Under the pieces are notes generated by a model. That model saw nothing but the letters and a program-made list of their open reading frames with translations. It searched no databases and was not told where the DNA came from. Both the position numbers and the translations under genes were made by a program. Source: a virus. Taken from it: a stretch of DNA of 53,175 nt. The stretch covers positions 1 through 53,175 of IMG/VR virus record IMGVR_UViG_3300025652_000006; one strand, 5' to 3'. Positions 47,699-53,175 of the stretch are shown piece after piece (positions within the stretch are counted from its first letter, which is position 1; the number at the start of each line of letters is the position of its first letter).

Positions 47699-48023
47699 AT
47701 TTTTGCTGTCAGCACTGGTGGTGCTACTGGTTCTCTCCCTCGCCCCCGGCGTGGCTGGTGCTGACAGCGCTTTACGTTTTAAGACTCCTGCAGTGTGTAA
47801 GACCGAGGGCGGATCGATAGTCAATATCGATCCGGGTCGCTACCTACCTGAGCCTGTGTGGATCGATCTTGATCTGGACTACAAGACGCAGGAAGATAAG
47901 ATCACGCGCCTTGAGGCTGAGAATAAGTCTTTGCGTCAGAGCGACTCTGGTGTAGGCTGGGTGTGGACCCTTACCGGCATTGTAGCGGGTGGTCTAGTAA
48001 CAAAATATCTCACGGGGGACTGA
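47679..48023 (+). CDS. Putative spanin-like or lysis membrane protein (114 aa)
   Basis: I start at MVRNKTRFL (47679). A signal peptide (LLSALVVLLVLSLAPGVAGA) leads to a periplasmic domain with one Cys, a coiled coil (EDKITRLEAENKSLRQ), and a C-terminal helix (WVWTLTGIVAGGLVTKYL) that could re-enter the membrane. This differs from classical Rz but resembles unimolecular membrane-bridging designs. Position supports lysis. Confidence 0.55.
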   Translation: MVRNKTRFLLSALVVLLVLSLAPGVAGADSALRFKTPAVCKTEGGSIVNIDPGRYLPEPVWIDLDLDYKTQEDKITRLEAENKSLRQSDSGVGWVWTLTGIVAGGLVTKYLTGD

Positions 48024-49168
48024 TGAAGAAATGCACCAAGTGCAAGCAAAAGAAACCGGCCGCAGAATACAATAAAGGAAAGTCTCAGTGTAAGGCATGC
48101 CGCGAGGCAGTAAAGGCCGCATGGAGACTGAAGAAACGACAAGAGGCCAAAGGAGATATCTCGGCACACGAGTACGGCACATCAAAGCTGCCCGAAGGCT
48201 ACGGCATTGAGCGTGTGACGCAGCATGTCGACTCAGCAGGCAATCTTAAACAGCAATGGATCAAGAGTGTTGCCGATAAGAAAGAACGCTTAGAGGAGCT
48301 GATAGCGGCACTTACTGAAACGTTCGAGCCGTTCCGAGCACACGCCCTTAAGATCAAAAAGCCAAAGGGTGCCAGAGAATCGGACCTAATGAATCTGATC
48401 CCGATCGGCGATGCCCACATTGGGCTACTGGCATGGTGGGAGGAGTCCGGCGAAAGCTTCGATCTACAGATCGTTGAGGCGATCATGCAGCAGGCGTTTG
48501 ATAAATGTCTGGCCGTCGCACCAAAGGCCGAGACGCTCACGATCTTCTCCGTGGGTGATTATTTCCACACTGATGGATCTAAGAACGCCACGTCTAAGGG
48601 AACGCCTGTAGATGTTGATGGCCGCTGGCCACAGGTGCTGCGCGTTGGTTTGCGTATCCTTCGGTATGCCATCGAGCGCGGGCTAGAGACACATCCAAAG
48701 GTACATGTCAAGTGCGCACGTGGTAACCACGACAGCGAGCAAACGACCACACTAGTAGTGGCGCTGTCGATGCTTTTCGAAGGAAACCCACGGGTGACTT
48801 TTGATGAGGCGCCGACTAAGCACCACTATCTACGCTTTGGCAAATGTCTCATTGGACTTACGCACGCCGACACTGGTAAGCTGTCTGAGCTGCCAATGGT
48901 GATGGCGGTCGACCGTCAACAGGATTGGGGTGAGACGCTGCACCGTAAATGGTATTGCGGACACTTTCACCATGACAAAAAGATTGATCACACCATCGGC
49001 GAAAAACACGGGTGCACCATCGAGATCGTACGCACGCTAGCGGCTACAGATGCCTGGCACAAAGGGCAAGGCTACCGCAGCGGACGCGACATGAAAATTG
49101 ACACGTGGCACAAAGAGCACGGCCACCAGCATAGGAGCATCGTAGGCATTACGATGCTAGAAGGGTAG
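48023..49168 (+). CDS. Calcineurin-like metallophosphoesterase with N-terminal zinc ribbon
   Basis: The 381-residue protein starts at MKKCTKCKQKK, which with CKACREA forms a zinc ribbon as found in endonuclease VII-type proteins. The catalytic domain has GDAHIG, SVGDYFHTDG, RGNHDSEQ and GHFHHDK, the metal-binding blocks of the calcineurin superfamily (Mre11/MPE type). It may be a nuclease or phosphatase acting on DNA or nucleotides. The ATG overlaps the upstream TGA. Confidence 0.82.
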   Translation: MKKCTKCKQKKPAAEYNKGKSQCKACREAVKAAWRLKKRQEAKGDISAHEYGTSKLPEGYGIERVTQHVDSAGNLKQQWIKSVADKKERLEELIAALTETFEPFRAHALKIKKPKGARESDLMNLIPIGDAHIGLLAWWEESGESFDLQIVEAIMQQAFDKCLAVAPKAETLTIFSVGDYFHTDGSKNATSKGTPVDVDGRWPQVLRVGLRILRYAIERGLETHPKVHVKCARGNHDSEQTTTLVVALSMLFEGNPRVTFDEAPTKHHYLRFGKCLIGLTHADTGKLSELPMVMAVDRQQDWGETLHRKWYCGHFHHDKKIDHTIGEKHGCTIEIVRTLAATDAWHKGQGYRSGRDMKIDTWHKEHGHQHRSIVGITMLEG

Positions 49169-49171
49169 AGA

Positions 49172-49489
49172 ATGATAAGGATTAAAATTGATCTAATAAG
49201 CGCCAGAGGGCCAGAACATAGTAAAAACATAGGCTGTATGTACCTGGCAAACAAAGGCTCAAGCGATGACGGGAAGCGGGGGGACTACGTTGTGGCAGTA
49301 TGTAAGAGGGGATCGGAGTTGCCTCCCATTGAACTGTACGCAGGCACCGAGGTAGCGTCCAGAGACTGCGTGAAAGCACTTAAAAAGGCTACGAGAGTGG
49401 GTGAGGTTCTAAACTACCCTCGTCTCTCATACAACGTTTGGCGGCTGGTCAGTCGTGCGCTGCGTTCTGCATTTCCTGAGGAGGGGTAG
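49172..49489 (+). CDS. Hypothetical protein (105 aa)
   Basis: This is a basic alpha/beta protein. AAGGGTAGAGA ahead of the ATG is a good ribosome site. It has no recognised motif and shares operon position with the phosphoesterase. Confidence 0.64.
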   Translation: MIRIKIDLISARGPEHSKNIGCMYLANKGSSDDGKRGDYVVAVCKRGSELPPIELYAGTEVASRDCVKALKKATRVGEVLNYPRLSYNVWRLVSRALRSAFPEEG

Positions 49490-49492
49490 AGA

Positions 49493-49966
49493 ATGAGAGA
49501 ACCAGTAGACCACTACATGCGAGGTGGTCTAGAGTGCATCGACGCAATGCGGGCAATCTCATCGCCTGAAGAGTTCAGAGGCTACCTGCGGCTGACTGCA
49601 TTTAAGTACCTTTGGCGACTTGGAGAAAAAGACCTACCAGCCAATGAGGCAAAGAAGTGCGGGGACTATGTTCGCTGGCTGCAGGATGAGCTGATGCTAT
49701 CTGAGGCACAGGAGGAGCTTACTCAGGAGGCAGAGTCTCTAGGGCTGTACGGTGAGCGCGCCGAGACCGTCAAGGCGTATAGTGATGCGGTAAAGTTCAC
49801 AGAGGAGGACAAGGTAGCGGCACGCAAGGCCGAGGCACTGGCAGAGGATGCGAAGCGTACACAGCCCGTCGTACAGGTAGAGGACACACCGTACCTCTAC
49901 TGTCCCCACGGTAAAGAAATTGACGCACACTGCGGCACGTGCCTAGGTGGATGGGCCAAGGCGTGA
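49493..49966 (+). CDS. DUF3310-containing protein with C-terminal zinc site
   Basis: The 157-residue protein has the DUF3310 block: DHYMRGGLECIDAM and a following GYLRLTAFKYLWRLGEKD with KKCGDYVRWL. These are found in phage nucleotide-metabolism proteins such as T7 gp1.7 relatives. The C-terminus carries YCPHGKEIDAHCGTC, a likely zinc ribbon. A GGAGGGGTAGAGA site precedes the ATG. Confidence 0.74.
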   Translation: MREPVDHYMRGGLECIDAMRAISSPEEFRGYLRLTAFKYLWRLGEKDLPANEAKKCGDYVRWLQDELMLSEAQEELTQEAESLGLYGERAETVKAYSDAVKFTEEDKVAARKAEALAEDAKRTQPVVQVEDTPYLYCPHGKEIDAHCGTCLGGWAKA

Positions 49967-50121
49967 AACCCTTCGTCAAAGAGATCATCAAGCATGGCAT
50001 CGGCTGCTGTGTCGAGGCGTTCGCATCTGCAGCAGGTGGTCACATTGCAGAGCGCATCTTTGCAAAGCCAGAGGACGATAAGCCTGCAGTCAAAGACGAC
50101 AGTAAGGTGACTGAAAAGTAA
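49951..50121 (+). CDS. Small hypothetical protein (56 aa)
   Basis: The ATG at 49951 lies in the end of the upstream gene; a GTG at 49963 overlapping its stop is an alternative. A Gly/Ala/Cys-rich hydrophobic middle (IGCCVEAFASAAGG) is followed by a charged tail. A terminator follows. Confidence 0.55.
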   Translation: MGQGVKPFVKEIIKHGIGCCVEAFASAAGGHIAERIFAKPEDDKPAVKDDSKVTEK

Positions 50122-50148
50122 ACAGTGCGCCATGCTGTCACGGTAACG

Positions 50149-50170
50149 CCGGCCCAAGTGGCCGGTTTTT
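50149..50170 (+). terminator. Rho-independent terminator
   Basis: CCGGCC (50149-50154), loop CAAGT, GGCCGG (50160-50165) and TTTTT form a textbook terminator. It ends the main structural transcript, 28 bases after the previous stop codon. Confidence 0.88.
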
Positions 50171-50211
50171 CTGTTTGTGTTTTTGGCAAGGTACGTGCAA
50201 TGATAGAGAGC

Positions 50212-50427
50212 ATGAAGCAACCCACCCTAAAGCAATTTCAAGCCATGATCACCAAAGATCTGAAGCGCCTTAAGGTAAAACGATACTCGGTGCTCGCTAG
50301 GAGTTACATCGTTCTAGTGGAGGACGTACTCTTAGACGCGCCACCGGTAGACGACCAAGAGGAGCTAAACGCACTTATCGCACGGGCGGCCAGGAAGATT
50401 ATCTACCGAGAAAACCTAACGAAGTGA
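50212..50427 (+). CDS. Small basic protein (71 aa)
   Basis: I start at MKQPTLKQF (50212), behind ATAGAGAGC; an ATG at 50200 is possible. The TGCAATGATAG just upstream resembles an extended -10. The protein is basic and helical. It lies after the terminator, so it needs read-through or its own promoter. Confidence 0.58.
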   Translation: MKQPTLKQFQAMITKDLKRLKVKRYSVLARSYIVLVEDVLLDAPPVDDQEELNALIARAARKIIYRENLTK

Positions 50428-50537
50428 GAGCCCGCAAGACATTACCTGTAAGACCACTGCCCGATCGGAATGATCCGATATGGGCGCACGGCCACGAGGT
50501 TGTCAGACTTCTGGCAGCGTACTTAGACGGAGAATAG
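50424..50537 (+). CDS. 37-residue protein, GTG start
   Basis: A GTG at 50424 overlaps the upstream TGA. The frame (VRARKTLPVRPLPDRNDP, then EVVRLLAAYLDGE) is compact and ends two bases before the next ATG. Small but well placed. Confidence 0.5.
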   Translation: MRARKTLPVRPLPDRNDPIWAHGHEVVRLLAAYLDGE

Positions 50538-50539
50538 AA

Positions 50540-50737
50540 ATGTACATAGTTAAGACGACCATACTTGGCGAGACAGCCACACTGGTTTGTACAGACAGTT
50601 GGACAACCGCTAGCCTCGCAGCTTTAGAGGCCGCATCTCGTTTTGAGCTTGTCACTATCAGGAATAACTACAGTGACATGACGTTCTTCGTGAACAACGG
50701 CCCTGACGGGTTTCACATACAGCGGTGGGGCGCATGA
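50540..50737 (+). CDS. Hypothetical protein (65 aa)
   Basis: I start at MYIVKTTIL (50540), behind GGAGAATAGAA. It is a beta-rich small protein. Its stop overlaps the next start (ATGA). Confidence 0.62.
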   Translation: MYIVKTTILGETATLVCTDSWTTASLAALEAASRFELVTIRNNYSDMTFFVNNGPDGFHIQRWGA

Positions 50738-50952
50738 AAGCGCGAGACTTCAAACGCACCACACTGCAGGACCTTCTAACGCCTTTGCCGGAGTTCTGGG
50801 AGTACCTAACAGCCGAGCAAAGGCACAGCCTGAGGGTAGGACGGATCCATCACCTGGGGCTTTCGTACTACACGATTCCCGCACCGCCTTTGACCTTCAC
50901 AATTGGGGACTTTTGGCCAGGACGTAAAAAAGCCCCACCCGTAAACAGGTGA
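50734..50952 (+). CDS. Hypothetical protein (72 aa)
   Basis: I start at MKARDFKRT (50734). It is the last rightward gene, and its end lies within the terminator of the opposite strand. No motif is recognised. Confidence 0.6.
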   Translation: MKARDFKRTTLQDLLTPLPEFWEYLTAEQRHSLRVGRIHHLGLSYYTIPAPPLTFTIGDFWPGRKKAPPVNR

Positions 50953-50967
50953 GGCACGGTAGGGGCT
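50925..50967 (-). terminator. Terminator of the leftward replication operon
   Basis: Read on the minus strand: AGCCCC (50967-50962), a loop with a nested CACC/GGTG pairing, GGGGCT (50936-50931), then a T run (50930-50925). It stands 48 bases past the stop of the RuvC-like gene, the last gene of the leftward unit. Confidence 0.78.
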
Positions 50968-51014
50968 GTACGCTGGGCGTCAAGAGAGTCCTACCGGAGG
51001 ATACGTACAGGGTA

Positions 51015-51539
51015 TCACATCGGCCGGCGCTTGCGCTCAAATCTGCCCAGGTGCTTCAGGCCGATGCCAATGGCGTCGATCGTATCGTGGTACTTGACAC
51101 CCTCCCATATGATCAGTTCAGCTGCCGATAGGCGGCTTTTGGTCTTGATGGCCCTGGGGCTCTTCTTAGCTCCCTTAACGGTCTCGTCCTTTGGCACCTG
51201 CCCAGCCCACTCGCCCGGCAAAAGAGCGTGGCACGCGTCAGGACACAGCCCTAGGGACAGCGCCACACCTGCGGCTACGCCGGCCAGAGGTAGCATGTGC
51301 TTTGGACTGCCCTTTGCCTTTGCGGCTTTTCGAATCTCCGGCCACTCAACCACGATCTCTGTGACCGTGTAGTCCTGCAGCCAGAAAAACACCCTTCGGG
51401 ACATGTCAACAGACTGGCGCATAGGACACTTGTACTTCCCCCCCTTTGGCACGTCGACATGATCGGCCACGACGAGTACACCGTCTAAAAAGACGGCCAC
51501 GCCGCAACGGTTAGAGCTTGGATCTAGCGCGAGTAGCAT
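51015..51539 (-). CDS. RuvC-like Holliday junction resolvase
   Basis: The 174-residue protein has the RNase H-like fold pattern: LALDPSSNRCGVAVF (first Asp), IVVEWPE (Glu, second strand), and a C-terminal DTIDAIGIG with the closing Asp pair. Such enzymes cut branched replication products before packaging. It overlaps the end of the methylase gene by 16 bases. Confidence 0.82.
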   Translation of the reverse strand: MLLALDPSSNRCGVAVFLDGVLVVADHVDVPKGGKYKCPMRQSVDMSRRVFFWLQDYTVTEIVVEWPEIRKAAKAKGSPKHMLPLAGVAAGVALSLGLCPDACHALLPGEWAGQVPKDETVKGAKKSPRAIKTKSRLSAAELIIWEGVKYHDTIDAIGIGLKHLGRFERKRRPM

Positions 51540-52126
51540 AGTGCCCCCGTGGCCTCAAAGGCCTTATCGAAACGTGTGTGTGTGTTGGCATTCTTAGACA
51601 TGCAGATAAACGCGCTATCACACGGCGTGCCGGCTACTGGTTTGAGCGTTTCAGAGTCCAGGTACGCGATGCGCTTTGGTGGTATCGCGATCGTCAGTTG
51701 TAGCCCTGCAGGTATCTTGATATTAGACAGGTGCCTTAGCTGATTCACTGAGTACGCCAGATAGACAATCTCTGTACCGATAGCCGACTGTGTTACGCAC
51801 TTCTGCAGGATCCGCTTTGGCAGGCCACAGGTGCATTTACGTGTGCCTCCTGTCTCTGTCTTAACAGATCGGTTGCATCCGATGTATACCCCGTTTACGA
51901 TCTCACATGTGCCTGGGGGGTTTACAAATACACGGCCGTACCAGGAGCGTAGTAGCGGAAAGTCGATAGATGTCCAGAACAACACAGCCTTGACGATCGT
52001 GTTCGCCTTAGCGCTTGAGAACGGGTCAAGATCAATCTGCCCTTGGAATGTCTCCAGTACGGGCACAAGCGCCGTAGGGTTTGTGTACCACTCGCCTGTG
52101 GCCGATAGGTGCTGGGCGTTGCTCAT
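51524..52126 (-). CDS. Phage-type DNA N6-adenine methyltransferase (Dam-like) with Cys insertion
   Basis: The 200-residue protein resembles the phage DNA N-6-adenine methyltransferase family: an N-terminal EWYTNP, IDLDPFSS (SAM-binding region) and FVNPPG, a version of the DPPY catalytic motif. After it lies an insertion with C74, C84, C98, C100 and C110, which may bind zinc. It could protect phage DNA from restriction or mark it. Confidence 0.78.
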   Translation of the reverse strand: MSNAQHLSATGEWYTNPTALVPVLETFQGQIDLDPFSSAKANTIVKAVLFWTSIDFPLLRSWYGRVFVNPPGTCEIVNGVYIGCNRSVKTETGGTRKCTCGLPKRILQKCVTQSAIGTEIVYLAYSVNQLRHLSNIKIPAGLQLTIAIPPKRIAYLDSETLKPVAGTPCDSAFICMSKNANTHTRFDKAFEATGALCYSR

Positions 52127-52341
52127 ATCGTCTCCAAGAATTCCATGACCTGCTGTCTTGTCTCCAGGAGGACAGGGTAGTTTAGGCCTACATAGACGGC
52201 AAACCCGGGCTGTGAGACTAGCCTAGAGGCTACCCGGGCTACCTCTTTGCCGTCCTCCTCTACGATGTAGATTATAGGACACATGGATCCTGTATCGACG
52301 AATTCCATCTTATCTGCTCTTGGTGTTTCTTTGTCTGTCAC
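52123..52341 (-). CDS. Small hypothetical protein (72 aa)
   Basis: The ATG at 52341 overlaps the polymerase TGA, and its stop overlaps the methylase start. It is a beta-rich protein with an acidic centre. It is likely translated with the polymerase. No family is recognised. Confidence 0.64.
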   Translation of the reverse strand: MTDKETPRADKMEFVDTGSMCPIIYIVEEDGKEVARVASRLVSQPGFAVYVGLNYPVLLETRQQVMEFLETI

Positions 52342-53175
52342 ATTCCCTCATTCCAGGGCGTCAAGCGCCCATCCTCATAAATTGTCTTTGCGAACTTCGA
52401 CCACCGCAACATTGCAGCTACGTCGACCTCTGCGGCCGCTTCCATGCGCGGGCACATCTCGACCATACACTCAATCATGATCTGCTTCAAGCGTTCGCTT
52501 GCCTCATGCACGCGATCAAGCGGCGACTCTATCAGAAGCTCATCGTGAACCGGCAAGATCAGAAAGGACCCGTACAGTGCTGACGGTTTGACGCAGTACA
52601 TCTCATAGCTAACACGCTGGATCGCAAGTTTGATCACGTCCGAAGCAAGGCCCTGAAAGAAACCGTTGGCCGTGCTACACAGCGTCATCCCCGATCGGAT
52701 GCGCTTCGTGTAATGCTGAGTTAGTGTGCCGGACTTGTGGATCGCTTTTACCAGCTTGAAATACTCGACGTTCTCCGTCCAAGTCTCTTTCCAGTCTTTG
52801 ATAATCCCCGCCGCAGTGTAGACGCATGCCTCGCACATGGGCGAGATAAGACGATCGTACCACTTTGTGATTTTCTTGGTACCGCACTCAGATTGCCCAC
52901 CTGCCAGGATGCAGAATCGCAGGCCCTTGTATACTTTGCCGTTCGGCGCCGTCGTATCCGGCCCTTGCTTGCGTTGCTGCATGACGAGGGTAGGGGCACC
53001 GAGCAAGCCAGGAGCACCAAAGTTGATGGGCTTGGCAGCGTTCCTCTGATCCTTGAATGATTTGACCGTATCGCGCTTGGCAACCATTTCAGAATATGGA
53101 ACACCCGCCGTTTTTGCGCCCAACTGACTATGTACGTCAATACCTGAATTAAGCGCATCGCCTAGTCGACTGTAG
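52338..53175 (-). CDS. polA: DNA polymerase I, family A (C-terminal part)
   Basis: This is the 3' part of the gene starting at 1545. Bases 53049-53175 repeat 1-127, so the new coding sequence is 52338-53048 (residues 516-751). Polymerase motif B is R-x3-K-x3-FG (R517, K521, F525), and motif C is PVHDELLIESP (H683, D684). The usual tyrosine after F of motif B is not at the expected place (INFGAPGLLG), which may affect nucleotide selection. The frame is intact across the join. Confidence 0.93.
   Translation of the reverse strand, partial: YSRLGDALNSGIDVHSQLGAKTAGVPYSEMVAKRDTVKSFKDQRNAAKPINFGAPGLLGAPTLVMQQRKQGPDTTAPNGKVYKGLRFCILAGGQSECGTKKITKWYDRLISPMCEACVYTAAGIIKDWKETWTENVEYFKLVKAIHKSGTLTQHYTKRIRSGMTLCSTANGFFQGLASDVIKLAIQRVSYEMYCVKPSALYGSFLILPVHDELLIESPLDRVHEASERLKQIMIECMVEMCPRMEAAAEVDVAAMLRWSKFAKTIYEDGRLTPWNEGM
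53049..53175. repeat. Terminal direct repeat, right copy (circular overlap)
   Basis: This is identical to 1-127. Removing one copy leaves a circle of 53048 bp with the polymerase gene intact. Confidence 0.95.

Noticed and set aside
1-53175. CRISPR array or integrase/attachment site
   Set aside because: No regularly spaced repeat array and no tyrosine or serine recombinase was found on either strand.

Overview
The window is one complete, circularly permuted genome of a tailed double-stranded DNA phage, about 53.05 kb. Its first 127 bases are repeated exactly at the end, which is the overlap expected from a closed-circle assembly. The structural genes predict a virion with a contractile tail (myovirus morphology). 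The DNA packaging, replication and tail modules are complete. I see no integrase, excisionase, repressor or RNA polymerase, so a virulent lifestyle is the simplest reading. The host is not stated. Two secreted lipoproteins, one of them a small cysteine-patterned type I associate with Myxococcota and related deltaproteobacterial lineages, suggest a Gram-negative host from that area. This is an inference only.

Layout. (1) Leftward replication block, from 12374 down through position 1 and across the circle join to 51015: primase-helicase, small membrane peptides, RecB-like nuclease, SNF2-like helicase, DnaQ-like exonuclease, a DNA-binding candidate, a tRNA-like cluster, family A DNA polymerase, Dam-like methylase and RuvC-like resolvase. 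(2) Rightward packaging block 12688-16491, ending in the large terminase. (3) Leftward accessory block 20802-16488: M23 endopeptidase, zincin lipoprotein, Ea22-like protein and many small genes. (4) Rightward block 21042-24056: endonuclease VII-like protein, portal and MuF-like protein. (5) Leftward accessory block 26662-24060, with two copies of a 120-bp intercistronic element. (6) Rightward small genes 26758-28341, facing a C39-like peptidase gene (28801-28325). (7) Long rightward structural block 29014-50952: prohead protease/scaffold, cement protein, capsid, connectors, a neck-lectin fusion, sheath, tube, frameshifted chaperone, tape measure, baseplate, fiber, lysis candidates, a phosphoesterase and small genes.

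The most interesting signal is a family of three intergenic elements (about 12507-12660, 20855-21005, 28850-29000). Each sits where a leftward block meets a rightward block that it restarts. Each has a conserved promoter-like pair (TTGnnA, 18 bp, AATAAA), and four bases later the start of an 85-92 nt RNA that can fold into a long stem. The base of that stem shows several compensatory changes between copies. I infer a put-like cis-acting RNA, perhaps an antiterminator, at the 5' end of each rightward transcript. A second repeated element (24294-24410 and 25100-25218) belongs to leftward genes. A third pattern is an extended -10 box (TGC-TAnnnT) 8-11 bases before the start codons of the terminase, portal, protease, sheath and fiber genes, which would give leaderless late messages.

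Other points of note: a canonical T_TTT_TTC slippery site in the tail chaperone gene; Cys-rich zinc-type insertions in the polymerase, helicase, methylase, primase and terminase; a neck protein fused to an Ala-rich stalk and a lectin-like domain; a sugar-binding-type insertion in the baseplate J protein; and tRNA-like genes with irregular anticodon arms. Functions were assigned by reading motifs and family resemblance only; no database search was run.
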